Notes: generated by a model from the sequence alone, not told the origin. A stretch of 64,000 nt of DNA from Streptoalloteichus hindustanus (GCF_900129375.1 NZ_FQVN01000005.1:434001-498000), one strand, 5' to 3'; positions 16,601-24,773 are shown, counted from the stretch's first letter. A program made the numbers and translations.

Positions 16601-17713
16601 CAGGCCGGGGCCGCCGATGCAGATCTCGCCGGTCTCGCCCTCCGGCACCTGCCGGAAGTCCTCGTCCAGCACGTAGAAGACGTAGGTGGGGAACGGGGTG
16701 CCCAGCGTGACCGGGCGCTCCGGCGTCAGCTCGCAGCAGCTCGCCGAGACGGTGGCCTCGGTCGGCCCGTAGCAGTTGAGGATGCGGCGGTCCGGCCGCC
16801 ACCAGCGGCGCACCAGGTCCGGCGGCATGGCCTCACCGCTGACCAGGAGCGTGTGCACCGAGTCCGGCTCGGACTCGATGGTGGTCAGCAGCGTCGGCAC
16901 GGCGCAGAACACCGTGATCTGGTTCTCGTTGAGGAAGTCGGCCAGCGCCTGGCCGAACCGACGCGCGTCGGTCGGGCCGGCGACGAGGGTCGCGCCGGCG
17001 ACCCACGCGGGCCAGATCTCCTCCAGGTGGAAGTCGAAGCTGATCGACATCCCCTGGTACACGCGGTCGCGCGCGGTCACCCCGTAGATCGGGGTGGCCA
17101 CCCGCAGGAAGTTCACGATGCTCGCGTGGGAGATCACCACACCCTTGGGCTTGCCGGTGGAGCCCGAGGTGTAGATGACGTACGCCGGCGAGGACGGGTC
17201 CAGGTCGACCTCGGGCCGGGTGTCGGGCAGCCGGCCCACCTCGTCGGCGAGCTCGTCGAGCGGCAGCACCGCGCAGTCGAGGTCGCTGCCCCGGTCGGCG
17301 AAGGCCGAGGTGGTGAGGAGGAACCGGAAGGCGGAGTCCTCCGCGATGAACGCGAGCCGGTCGGCGGGGAAGGACGGGTCGAGCGGCACGTAGGCCGCGC
17401 CCGCCTTGAGCGCGCCGAGGATCGCGACATAGGTGTCGACGGAGCGCTCGAGCAGGATGCCGACCGTCGCGCCGGCCGTCACCCCCCGCTGCTGGAGCAG
17501 GGCCGCGAGCTGGTTCGCCCGGCGGTTGAGCTCGTCGTAGCTGAGCTCGACGTCCCCGCAGACCACCGAGATCGTCTGCGGCGCGCGGTTCCGGCTCAGC
17601 TCGAAGTAGTCGTGCAGAAAAAGCGCGGGTGTTGCCTCCCCGTCACCGTCGAGGACCAGGGGTCGGTCGGCGACCGCGATCCCACCGGGACGAGTGGCCG
17701 ATTGTGCCGGCAT
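13661..17713 (-). CDS. pddA: Membrane NRPS-like amino-acid homopolymer synthetase (Pls/PddA type)
   Basis: 1350 aa, the length of epsilon-poly-L-lysine synthetase. An adenylation domain fills residues 30-530 (A3 YVIYTSGSTGKPKG at 178-191, A5 NCYGPTEAT, A7 YRTGDLGR, A8 GRIDTQVKIRGYRVELGE, A10 Lys520), then a carrier domain with the phosphopantetheine serine at 579 (DLGGHSL). The rest alternates six membrane helices, beginning near residue 641, with three soluble hexapeptide-repeat-like domains that act as the chain-elongating part in Pls. There is no thioesterase or classical condensation domain. The enzyme activates one amino acid and polymerises it at the membrane. The following genes supply D-diaminobutyrate. 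ATG follows GGGAGG. Confidence 0.88.
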   Translation of the reverse strand: MPAQSATRPGGIAVADRPLVLDGDGEATPALFLHDYFELSRNRAPQTISVVCGDVELSYDELNRRANQLAALLQQRGVTAGATVGILLERSVDTYVAILGALKAGAAYVPLDPSFPADRLAFIAEDSAFRFLLTTSAFADRGSDLDCAVLPLDELADEVGRLPDTRPEVDLDPSSPAYVIYTSGSTGKPKGVVISHASIVNFLRVATPIYGVTARDRVYQGMSISFDFHLEEIWPAWVAGATLVAGPTDARRFGQALADFLNENQITVFCAVPTLLTTIESEPDSVHTLLVSGEAMPPDLVRRWWRPDRRILNCYGPTEATVSASCCELTPERPVTLGTPFPTYVFYVLDEDFRQVPEGETGEICIGGPGLAIGYLNREELTAERFMPNPVTADRDTVPLVYRTGDLGRVTPTGEYEYLGRIDTQVKIRGYRVELGEIEQAIREDPAVENAVVELASRDGVAQDLVGYVTLSDGADSGADDGHAELRERLHATLRRRLPSYMVPSFIEVLDEFPLLAAGKVNRKLLPPPSSPPLGAKAGPHVPAETDLERQIAAAFEPALGSGPVSVTADFFTDLGGHSLAAARAISLLRKEPAFAGLSMGDLYTHPTVRSLAQYVETELAPSGEAETVDWPEPIRHSSLRYYLCGFAQLVLLYSYILVLGLPALVLVYALELKLQIWSLPPVMSEPLHALERIDLLPLAGLCVAWFVVTLFVLPVVVGRLVQRGIKPGWHRMWGRTYLRFWFYGKVAALAPVGVLAGTPLLPRYLRLLGAKVGKDCHLSTPTIALPKFVEIGDRASIGTLARIQPYAVQAGWLRIAPVRIGSGAYVGAATVVLPGSEIGDNASVDHQSLVHAEQRIPAGEHWAGSPSRRMPARPVLLQAVLDREPTGRWSFGLVLGYVLATVVLRVMPWVMFLPSLVLTLYVAKFYGLFWAVAAVFVSGPLQVLLTSLVLVGVKRLVMRSVKPGVYSWKSWFGLRQWFTERLHGMTLTLLWTMYCTLYVIPLLRGMGMKLGRWAEVATPAFVEPDQVEIGSKSFLAAGVILAPPVCHNGNIAVQTAKMDDFSFLGNTAQLPAGAHLGRRSLLGVQSVPPEKPIEPETTWLGSPSFFLPRRQESAKFDPKLIDTPTAGMVALRLLIEFFRISLPGMITMLGTTLTFYVTVTLATTIPVWEVLLLAPLLWWGAGLLNTLEVVLLKWIIMGRYRPRTEPYWGLWVRGTEFITGLYQSVVLRSLLGQFWGTPWAAPILRLFGTKIGKRVWLNGGSVTEFDLVQVGNDAMVGEFSDLQTHLFEDRVMKMSWVRVEDGATVGTASVVLYDSVVKRDTYLDAFSLAMKGETLPEGTRWRGIPARPL

Positions 17714-17741
17714 TGCACCTCCCTTTCCGGAGCTGCACGTT

Positions 17742-17779
17742 GAAACGTCGTTTCGTCGTCACGTTCCCGTCATGACGAC
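17742..17779. promoter_or_regulatory. Two dyads upstream of the polymer synthetase gene
   Basis: GAAACG-T-CGTTTC at 17742-17754 is a perfect short palindrome, immediately followed by GTCGTCA (17755-17761) and TGACGAC (17773-17779) as an inverted repeat with 11 nt between. Both lie 29-66 nt upstream of the start codon of the synthetase, where a regulator of the operon would bind. No regulator gene is adjacent. Confidence 0.45.
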
Positions 17780-19372
17780 GTTGATTTCCTGAGTTGACCT
17801 CGGGTCCCGAAAAAGGGCGCGTCGGGACCCCGCGCCGGAAGAATCCGGGCGGTCGCGTCCGCTAGGTCCGCGGAACTGTTCCGGCGGCGTCCACGCCGTG
17901 CCGACATCGGCGTCGGGTCAGACCGGGCGGGGGGCGGGCCGCGGTGGCCTCGTCCCCTGCCTTCCCTTGGATCACGGTATTCCCCCAGATCAGCCGGTAT
18001 CCCGCTGCCGCGCGCCGACGTCGTCGCCGAGGCGCGGGTACCGGGATCGCTCCCGGTGTCGCGGGTCAGGTCGGTCCCGACGGGCCGGTTCCGCACTCGG
18101 CCGCGAACAGCGCCATTCACGACCGGGTGTTGGTGACCGCGCCTCGTCGCGCCGCCCGAACCGGGGCAACCTGATTACTCGGGAAGAATGTCATACCCGG
18201 CTGTTTGCGGCCAGCACACATCGAAAGCCTGAGGCGGGCGGCCCAGTCGGTTGGTGCGAACCGGGCAGCACTCCGCTGGTCCGAACGGACCAGTGCGAGC
18301 CGGCTGTCCGTCTGTCGACCAGGTTAACGGCGCGCCACGCGGAGACCACCACAAGGGCGGCTGTGCGCACTATTGCATCGAATTATTTTGTTCGCTGGCG
18401 AAAGAAAGATTTTTCCCGGCCGGCGGGGGCGGCGTGGCGGCCGGCTCGTCCCCGTCGCTGGTCATCGCGCCTCCCACCGCTGGTCGGAGGTGTCCTGGCC
18501 GGGGGGCGGGAAGCTGTCATCGCTCGGGGCGGCGCATCCGAGCGGTCCCGGCTCACTGCACCGAAAGCAGGTGCGGGTTGGTCCGTCCGTCGCAAGGCCC
18601 GTTGGGTGCCGCGGGCGCGTCACCAGCGGGTTAACACGGAGGATCTCTTCGGTGTAAGACGCACGTAACACAGGGCGGTTGGCGACGATGACAGATCCTC
18701 GCAAGATCTGCGCGCTCGTCAGATCCTGTCGATCGCCTGTCGACTCCCCGACCCGGCGCGGTGGGGACGCCCGGGACGGGGTGTGGTCCGCCCGGGGTTG
18801 TCGTGCTCCTGGCGGACGCGGCCCGGGCGACCGCGAGCTCGTCGCTGCCGGGACCGGGGGACCGTGTTCCTGTTGTCCATGGTGTACCCAAGAAGTCGCC
18901 GGGACGATCCTCGTCATGGGCGGCTTTCGTTGGGCCGAAAAGGTGACACCTGGTCGCTCCTCGCGGTGCCGGCCGCCCCTGTCGACCCCCGGATCGCGCC
19001 GCGCCTCGCCGGCGGCGGGTGACGCGAGCGGAGCACCCGCGCTCGGCGATCGGCCCAACGGCACTGGGCTTTCTGGCTCCGCGAGAGGTCACTTCGGGCG
19101 CTCGCCACCGGTTCGCGGCCCCCTCTCGTCGTCAGGACAAGGGGTTCTGGCGCGGGATCTCTGGGGTGCGGTCGGGTTCGGCTGCCCGGGGTACGACGGG
19201 ATGAGCGGATGTCTGGCGGGGGCGACGCGGCTCGCACGTCCGGCGACGTGTGGCTCACGCTACCCGTCGCGTGTCCGATATGTCCACTCCGGATCGAGTG
19301 TCCGATTTGGAGGGTCGAGTGCGGGCTGGTGGAACGGGGTCCTGCCAGCCGATCTGCCCCTGGCCCCGGCAT

Positions 19373-19385
19373 GTCCACAGTGGAC
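19373..19385. repeat. Dispersed palindrome GTCCACAGTGGAC (copy 2)
   Basis: Exact copy inside the gene desert; same word as at 2130, 19838, 28193 and 36114. Confidence 0.6.
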
Positions 19386-19837
19386 ATTTCTGTTCGCCCT
19401 CGGTGAACGGTGGGCCCCGGTCCGGGCTGAGGCGTCGCCCCGGGAAACGCACTGCTCCCAGGGGAAGTGGCGCGAACGATTCGGTGGGCTCTCCGGTGGT
19501 TCCCGGTGTCGGCGTGGTGCTGGCAGCCGGTCGGAGGCCGGGTCTGATGCCGACGGCTTGCTGTCAAACCGACGTTCGGGCGCGCCGTTGTGGCGTAGAA
19601 GACCTTGACAACGTCACTGGCGGTGTGGTGGTCGCGACGGTCACGCTCTGTTGACTGTGACAACAAGTGTCAGGACGTCGCTGTCCTGCCGACTTCTCCG
19701 ATGCGCACTGGTCGAGGGAGTCGAGAACCGCGACTCCGGCGCACCTCGCCCCGCGGTCCCGTCGGCAGCGCCCCGGGTCCGCCCGGGAGAACGGCCACGG
19801 CGGTCGCGAGCGACGGTTCCCTTGACCCCGTCAAGTT

Positions 19838-19850
19838 GTCCACAGTGGAC
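19838..19850. repeat. Dispersed palindrome (copy 3), overlapping a DnaA-box-like word
   Basis: Exact GTCCACAGTGGAC copy 63 nt before the Eis-type gene. Read from 19837 it contains TTGTCCACA, identical to the DnaA-box consensus of Streptomyces and relatives. Confidence 0.6.
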
Positions 19851-19912
19851 ATACGTCTGGGGGTGGGGGTAGCCCCATGGCCCCCTGGTTCGCCGCCCAC
19901 TAAGCAGGAGCC

Positions 19913-21163
19913 ATGACTGACCCCTATCCCCTCCGCCCCGTCACCGAGGACGAGTTCGAGGTCTGGGCACGCATGATCGCCGACACCTACGGCATCGACC
20001 GGAGCGACGCGGAGCTGGCGCACGAGCGGGCCACCATCGAGTGGGACCGCACCCTCGCCGCGTTCGACGGCGACGTCCCGGTGGGCGGCGCCGCGATCTA
20101 CTCCCGCACCCTGACGGTGCCGGGGGCCGTGCTGCCGGTCGCGGGCGTCACCGCGGTCGGAGTGGCGCCCACCCACCGGCGACGCGGCATCCTCACCGCG
20201 ATGATGCGCCGCCAGTTGACCGAGCTGCACGAGGGCGGCGGCGAGCCGGTCGCCGTGCTCCACCCCAGCGAGGGCGCGATCTACGGTCGCTACGGCTACG
20301 GCCCGGCCAGCAGGGGGAACCAGCTGCGGTGCGACCGGCGCGCCCTGGTTTTCCGGCCTGGCACGGACTTCGGCGACGGGAGCGTCCGGCTCCTGGGCCG
20401 CGACCAGGCCCGGCCCCTGGTCGAGGAGGTCTACGACCAGGTCCGCCTGGCCTCGGTCGGCTGGCTCGACCGGACCGAGCGCTTCTGGGCGGCGCGGCTG
20501 TTCGAGGGTTCGCTGTTCAGCGCCGGCGCGACCTCGTTGCGGTACGCCGTCCACCGCGATCCCGACGGCCGGGCCACCGGTTACGTCCTCTACCGGAACC
20601 GGCTCGCCCAGGACGCCTCCGGCGACAACGCCAGCACGGTGGAGGTCGTGGAACTGGCCGCGGCCTCGCGCCCGGCCTACGCCGCGCTGTGGCGGTTCCT
20701 CGCCGGGATCGACCTGCTGCCGTGGATCGAGTACGAGGGAGCCGTCGACGAGCCGTTGCCGCACCTGCTCCTGGAGCCCAGGGCGGTGCGCTCCCGGGTG
20801 CTCGACCGGTTGTGGGTGCGGCTGGTCGACGTGGATCGAGCGTTGACGAGCCGCCGGTACTCGACCCCGGTGGATCTGGTGCTGGAGGTCGAGGACGCCT
20901 TCTGCCCGTGGAACACCGGCCGCCACCACCTGCGGGCCGACGGCGACGCCGTCAGCTGCGAGCGCACCACCGCCGCGGCCGACCTCGTGCTGACCTCGGC
21001 GGAGCTGGGCGCGATCTTCCTGGGCGGCACGACGTTGGCGTCCCTCGCGGCGGCCGGCCGGGTGCGGGAACAGCGGCCGGGCGCGGTGGCCCGCGCCACG
21101 GTCGCCTTCCGCGGCGAACGGGAGCCGGTTTACCCCGGCGGGTGGGCATTCCCGCTCTACTGA
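19913..21163 (+). CDS. eis: Eis-type GNAT N-acetyltransferase
   Basis: 416 aa, close to the 402 aa of mycobacterial Eis. The N-terminal GNAT domain has VTAVGVAPTHRRRGILTAMM (acetyl-CoA pyrophosphate loop). IYGRYGYGPAS carries the tyrosine equivalent to the catalytic Tyr of Eis. A second GNAT-like domain and an SCP2-like C-terminal domain follow, and the protein ends at FPLY, where the free C-terminal carboxylate acts as base in Eis. Such enzymes acetylate several amines of aminoglycosides or other amine substrates, as hexamers. ATG follows AGGAG. It is monocistronic. The true substrate is unknown. Confidence 0.85.
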   Translation: MTDPYPLRPVTEDEFEVWARMIADTYGIDRSDAELAHERATIEWDRTLAAFDGDVPVGGAAIYSRTLTVPGAVLPVAGVTAVGVAPTHRRRGILTAMMRRQLTELHEGGGEPVAVLHPSEGAIYGRYGYGPASRGNQLRCDRRALVFRPGTDFGDGSVRLLGRDQARPLVEEVYDQVRLASVGWLDRTERFWAARLFEGSLFSAGATSLRYAVHRDPDGRATGYVLYRNRLAQDASGDNASTVEVVELAAASRPAYAALWRFLAGIDLLPWIEYEGAVDEPLPHLLLEPRAVRSRVLDRLWVRLVDVDRALTSRRYSTPVDLVLEVEDAFCPWNTGRHHLRADGDAVSCERTTAAADLVLTSAELGAIFLGGTTLASLAAAGRVREQRPGAVARATVAFRGEREPVYPGGWAFPLY

Positions 21164-21359
21164 CCCACCCGCGCGGCACGTCCCCGGCGTTCTTTGCCGC
21201 CGTCGCCGCCGCGTGCCATGCTGAATCGTCTCGCTCTCGCTTCTCCTGGAATGGGGGATTGTTGGTGCGCGCTCCGCGAAGAACACGGGCGAATTGTTCT
21301 GGCAGCCGGCCTTGCCGGTGTGGCAACACGGGAACGCCCGCGCCCGGGGAGGCGGAGCG

Positions 21360-22115
21360 GTGAGCGACGGGAGCGACGGGACGGAGCCGCGCTGGCTGCG
21401 GCGCTTCGGGCGGCCGGTCGAGTCGGACGTGAAGCTGGTGTGCTTCCCGCACGCGGGGGGAGCGGCGAGCGCGTACGCGGGGTTGGCCCGTGCGCTGGCC
21501 CCGGCGGTCGAGTTGTGGGCCGTGCAGTACCCGGGGCGGCAGGACCGGCGACACGAGCCGCCGCCGGCCAGCCTCACCGGCGTCGCCGAGGTCGTCGCGG
21601 ACCTGCTGCGCCCGTGGACCGGCAGGTACGCGTTGTTCGGCCACAGCATGGGCGCGGTCGTCGCCTACGAGACCGCCGTCCGCCTGGAGCGGTCGGGCTC
21701 AGGGCCGGAACGGGTGTTCCTCTCCGGGCGCGGCGCGCCCTCGCTCGGGCCGGGCCCCAGCGACGGCCTCCAGGGCGACGACGCGTTGCTCGCCGAGATC
21801 GAGCGGCTCGGCGGCAGCTCGGAGGCGTTGCGGGAGCCGGAGTTGCTCGCACTGGTGCTGCCCACCCTGAACGGCGACTACGCCGCGTTGCGGGCGTACC
21901 GCTGGGACCCGGCCGCCCGGCTGCGGTGTCCGGTCACCGCCCTGGTGGGCGAGCGGGACCCCCTGGTGTCCGCGGCGGACGCCGCGGCCTGGCTCGACCT
22001 GTCCGACGCGCGGGGCGAGTCGAGGGTCCTGGACGGCGGGCACTTCTACCTGGACGCCCAGGTGGACGTGGTCGCCGGCATCGTGACGGACGCCCTGGGC
22101 GTTCCCGCCCGCTAG
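21360..22115 (+). CDS. Type II thioesterase (alpha/beta hydrolase)
   Basis: 251 aa. CFPHAGGAASAYAGLARALAP forms the oxyanion loop, GHSMGA holds Ser96, LVGERDPLV the catalytic Asp and GGHFYLD the catalytic His: the full set of an RifR/GrsT-like editing thioesterase that frees blocked carrier proteins. The GTG start at 21360 follows GGGGAGGCGGAG; the ORF upstream lacks support. No modular PKS or NRPS is adjacent. The only carrier protein in the window is that of the polymer synthetase 4 kb away on the other strand, so a link is speculative. Confidence 0.82.
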   Translation: MSDGSDGTEPRWLRRFGRPVESDVKLVCFPHAGGAASAYAGLARALAPAVELWAVQYPGRQDRRHEPPPASLTGVAEVVADLLRPWTGRYALFGHSMGAVVAYETAVRLERSGSGPERVFLSGRGAPSLGPGPSDGLQGDDALLAEIERLGGSSEALREPELLALVLPTLNGDYAALRAYRWDPAARLRCPVTALVGERDPLVSAADAAAWLDLSDARGESRVLDGGHFYLDAQVDVVAGIVTDALGVPAR

Positions 22116-22323
22116 CCGGGCCGTCCAGGAGCGCGTGGAAATCCCCCGCCGCGATTGGTTTGGACCGCACCCGGTTTTCCCGCGACCGCGTTCCGGACAG
22201 GAAAGATTCACGACGGAACGGACGGCCGGGATTCCGATCATCCACTGAGAACTGTTTCGCCCGGGACGTCGTCCCTGTTCTCCCGCCTCTCGGCTGTCGA
22301 AAACCTGTCGGTGCTGACCCGAT
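22116..22323. other. Intergenic, no gene seen
   Basis: The stretch from the thioesterase stop to the hairpin at 22324 shows no supported frame on either strand. It precedes the decayed oxidoreductase remnant on the minus strand. Confidence 0.5.
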
Positions 22324-22365
22324 GGGGGCGGGGCGCGTGGTGGCCGGTCCACGCGCCCCGCCCCC
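22324..22365. terminator. 17-bp GC-rich hairpin
   Basis: GGGGGCGGGGCGCGTGG at 22324-22340 pairs perfectly with 22349-22365 across an 8-nt loop. It lies 8 nt past the stop of the oxidoreductase remnant on the minus strand, so it is most likely that lost gene's terminator, still intact. Confidence 0.7.
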
Positions 22366-22373
22366 GGGTCTCG

Positions 22374-22448
22374 TCACGGCACGAGAGCTGTCTTGCCGGT
22401 GGTGGCCCGGCTCTCGGCCAACTCGTGCGCCGTCGCGGCCGAGGTCAG
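22374..22448 (-). pseudogene. C-terminal remnant of a quinone oxidoreductase / zinc-type alcohol dehydrogenase
   Basis: The minus strand from 22448 to 22374 reads LTSAATAHELAESRATTGK then TALVP and a stop. AHxLxESRxTTGKxxLVP is the characteristic C-terminus of NADPH:quinone oxidoreductase-like MDR proteins in actinobacteria. Nothing upstream continues the protein; the sequence turns into GC-rich hairpins at once. So about 93 percent of the gene has been deleted while the last 24 codons and the terminator stay. Recognition rests on the conserved tail only. Confidence 0.6.
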
Positions 22449-22555
22449 GGGTGGGGGTTCTCCCGCTGGCGGGGGAGCGGGGCTCCCGCCGCGGCGGGAG
22501 GTTTCCCGGTCCCGGCACGGAGATCCTTGCCGTGTCCGCACGGGAGGAGAGATCA

Positions 22556-23017
22556 GTGCTCGGAAAGGCGTTGGTGGGCGGGCTGGCCGCCGTGATCCTG
22601 ACCCAGGTGTCGCCGTCGGCCGCTGAGGCGGCGGGGTCGCCGTCGGTGGTCGGCAGGGCGGAGGTCCGGAGGGACGACCCCGAGAGCGTGTTCGTCGTGT
22701 CGGTCAACGCGCGTGGGGCCGGCGAGGGCGCGAGGGGGACGTTCCGGCTCGAACACCGCTACAACGGTGAAGTCGCGTGGTTCGACGGCGCCGTCGACTG
22801 TCTGGACGTCGGGCGTCCCGTCGCCGTCGTGACCGGTGTCGTGGGCAGGGTCCACAAGATCGGCGGCATGAAGCGGGGCGACCGCTTCAGCTTCACCGTC
22901 CTCGACGACGGCGGGCGGGACCGCATGGGGTTCGCCTCGGGGGCCGGGGCCGCGCGCTGCCTGGGGCCGGCGCCGAAGGCCGAGATCACGGGTGGGGACA
23001 TCGTGGTTCGCGACTGA
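22556..23017 (+). CDS. Secreted protein with Sec signal peptide, unknown function
   Basis: 153 aa. Residues 1-26 (MLGKALVGGLAAVILTQVSP then SAAEAAG) are a signal peptide with an Ala-x-Ala-type cleavage site. The mature part is a compact beta-rich domain (FVVSVNARGAGEGARGTFRL, AVVTGVVGRVHKIGG, GDRFSFTVLDDGGRDRMGF) with two cysteines, resembling small secreted repetin-like or post-COAP-type proteins of actinomycetes. GTG 22556 follows GGAGGAG at 7 nt. No function assigned. It is transcribed convergently with the MBL gene and shares its terminator. Confidence 0.65.
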   Translation: MLGKALVGGLAAVILTQVSPSAAEAAGSPSVVGRAEVRRDDPESVFVVSVNARGAGEGARGTFRLEHRYNGEVAWFDGAVDCLDVGRPVAVVTGVVGRVHKIGGMKRGDRFSFTVLDDGGRDRMGFASGAGAARCLGPAPKAEITGGDIVVRD

Positions 23018-23165
23018 CCATCCACAATGGACCCTCTGTGACGCCCGAAGCTCGTCCTGCCGCCCGGAATCGCCGGCTGCGGAACGAGAAAAGGGCGGCG
23101 ACGTCAGGTGGCGCCGTGCCCTGAGTCGACTCCAGCCGTGATCGGCCTCGTCGACTCCGGGCACC

Positions 23166-23205
23166 AGCCGCTTCCTCCTCCCGCGCGCGGGAGGAGGAAG
23201 CGGCT
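23166..23205. terminator. Perfect 20-bp palindrome between convergent genes
   Basis: AGCCGCTTCCTCCTCCCGCG at 23166-23185 is followed directly by its exact reverse complement to 23205. It lies between the secreted-protein stop (23017) and the MBL stop (23214), so it can end both transcripts. Confidence 0.8.
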
Positions 23206-23213
23206 GTGGCGCG

Positions 23214-24119
23214 TTACAAGTCGAGCGAGATGGTCTCCTCGCCCGTGGCGGCGAGCATCGCCTTGAGCGCGCCGGCGGTGTCGAGCGGGTAGCCGTGAAC
23301 CTCGGCGTGGGCGACGTGCAGGTTGGCGACGTGGCGTTCGGCGTCGATCCAGTGCGGCCACCGGGCGCGCGCTTCCCGGTCCGCCCTGGGGTCGTTGGGA
23401 TCCTGGACGCGGGAGGCGGTGTCCAGCAGCCAGGTCAGGTACTCGGCGACCTTCGGGACCAGACCCTGGTCGGCTGGGGTGACAGGACCGTGGCCGGGGA
23501 CGATCCAGCGCGCGTCGAACCCGGTGAGCCAGTCCAGTGTGGACAGCCATCCGGACAGGGAGCCGTGCAGGCCCAGGGGAACCACGCCGTGGGAGAGCAG
23601 GTCTCCGGTGAACAGGACGCCGTCGTCGGGGTGCCAGACGACGAGGTCGCCGTCGGTGTGGGCGGGTCCGGTGACGGGGATGACCTCGGCGGTGGTGCCG
23701 CCGAGGTCGAGGCGCAGCGGAGCGGTGATCGTCTCGGTTGTCTCGGGCGGGCTGATGTCGCCCCAGGTGGTGCAGGCGAAGACGCTGGGGTAGGTGTGCG
23801 GGCCGCTGGCGACGACCTCGGCGGCGGCCTCGGTGGCGAGGACGGTGCCGCCCGCGTCGGTGACGAGCCGGGCGCCGTTGGTGTGGTCGCCGTGGGCGTG
23901 GGTCAGGGCCGCGACCAGCGGCGCGCGGGGCGTGGCGGTGTGCGCGGCGAGCGCGTCGAGGAGCCGACGCGTGCGGGTTTCGGTGGCGCAGGTGTCCACC
24001 ACCACCGTGCGCTCGCTGCCGGTGATCCACCCGGCGTTGTTCAGGAACCAGCCACCGTCGGGCTGGACGTAGGCGGTGGCGCGGGGACCGAGGCGGGACA
24101 CGCTAACTTGTGCCGGCAT
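23214..24119 (-). CDS. MBL-fold metallo-hydrolase
   Basis: 301 aa. THAHGDHTNG at about residues 73-82 is the HxHxDH metal site of the metallo-beta-lactamase fold. A second histidine (GPAHTDGDLVVW) and an Asp (VLFTGDLLSHG) complete a two-metal site, and GHGP supplies the last histidine. It belongs to the broad glyoxalase-II-like hydrolase group; the substrate is not predictable. ATG is preceded by GAAAGGAGC. No regulator is adjacent. Confidence 0.82.
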   Translation of the reverse strand: MPAQVSVSRLGPRATAYVQPDGGWFLNNAGWITGSERTVVVDTCATETRTRRLLDALAAHTATPRAPLVAALTHAHGDHTNGARLVTDAGGTVLATEAAAEVVASGPHTYPSVFACTTWGDISPPETTETITAPLRLDLGGTTAEVIPVTGPAHTDGDLVVWHPDDGVLFTGDLLSHGVVPLGLHGSLSGWLSTLDWLTGFDARWIVPGHGPVTPADQGLVPKVAEYLTWLLDTASRVQDPNDPRADREARARWPHWIDAERHVANLHVAHAEVHGYPLDTAGALKAMLAATGEETISLDL

Positions 24120-24773
24120 GAGTTCGCTCCTTTCGCGGGCGTGGTCGGAGATGCGGGGCAGGGCGAGGGGCTGGTCCCGGCGCCGGGCATCTGTTCCGTT
24201 CCCGGTCGATCATGCCAATCCGCGAGGTGACGGCGCATCGCGACTGCTCTCCGAGCGTGGACACGGGAATTCTTCGGGTCGTGTCCCGGCGCGGAAACCA
24301 CCGAGATCGCTGGGTGTGGCGGTGCGCGCGGGCGCGGGCGGGCCTGCGGGGGCGACGGATTCCGGTCCCTGACGGACAAACGCGAACGGGTGATCCGTCG
24401 GGGGCCGGTGGCGGGCGGCAGCCGCGGCCGTGGCGAACCGCCGTCCTGATCCGCTGCTGGCACACGTGACCACGGGGTTCGGGTTCGTCAGATCCGAACC
24501 TGCCAGTACCCGCGGGGATCAGGCGCCCACCCGGAGATCCCGATCCGGCGGGGGTTTTCGCCGGCCAGAACGTGAATCCCCCTTCTCGCGGCGCCCCTCG
24601 GCGGAACGGTTCCGCGCTTTTCGCCGGGCCGGCGGCCTCGCGACGTGGTAGCACACCGTGTTGCTGTGACAGGTCTCCGCCGGGCGGCTCCGTGGGTGTG
24701 CGCCATGTGTTGTCAATCGCCAGGAAGCAAGCGCCACGCGGTGCGAGTGGGTTGTGATGAGGAAATGTCCGTG
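24120..24773. other. 650-bp intergenic region, no gene seen
   Basis: Lies between the divergent MBL and GMC genes. Several short open frames have poor codon bias and no motif. A small dyad (GGTTCG at 24482-24487 and CGAACC at 24495-24500) may be a regulatory site. No IS, tRNA or other element is visible. Confidence 0.4.

Larger units (their letters stand above)
17780..19912. other. Gene desert of about 2.1 kb
   Basis: Open frames exist on both strands but none shows the third-position G/C bias, family motifs or ribosome sites seen in the neighbours, and their translations are Arg/Ser/Gly-rich shadows. A local AT-rich patch lies around 18370-18412. Two exact GTCCACAGTGGAC palindromes (19373, 19838) are inside; the second contains TTGTCCACA, the actinobacterial DnaA-box consensus. 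I see no RNA gene I can name. Confidence 0.6.

Noticed and set aside
13643-17743. 1366-aa open frame on the plus strand, antisense to the polymer synthetase
   Set aside because: It is a shadow of the GC3-biased minus-strand gene; composition is His/Arg/Gln-rich with no family motif, while the minus strand shows a full NRPS-like protein.
18679-19608. 309-aa open frame in the gene desert
   Set aside because: No codon-position bias, no ribosome site, no motif, and Gly/Ser/Arg/Cys composition typical of random high-GC DNA.
21360-22115. Type II thioesterase as part of the polymer operon
   Set aside because: It is on the opposite strand, separated by a gene desert and an Eis-type gene, and known homopolymer synthetases do not need it.
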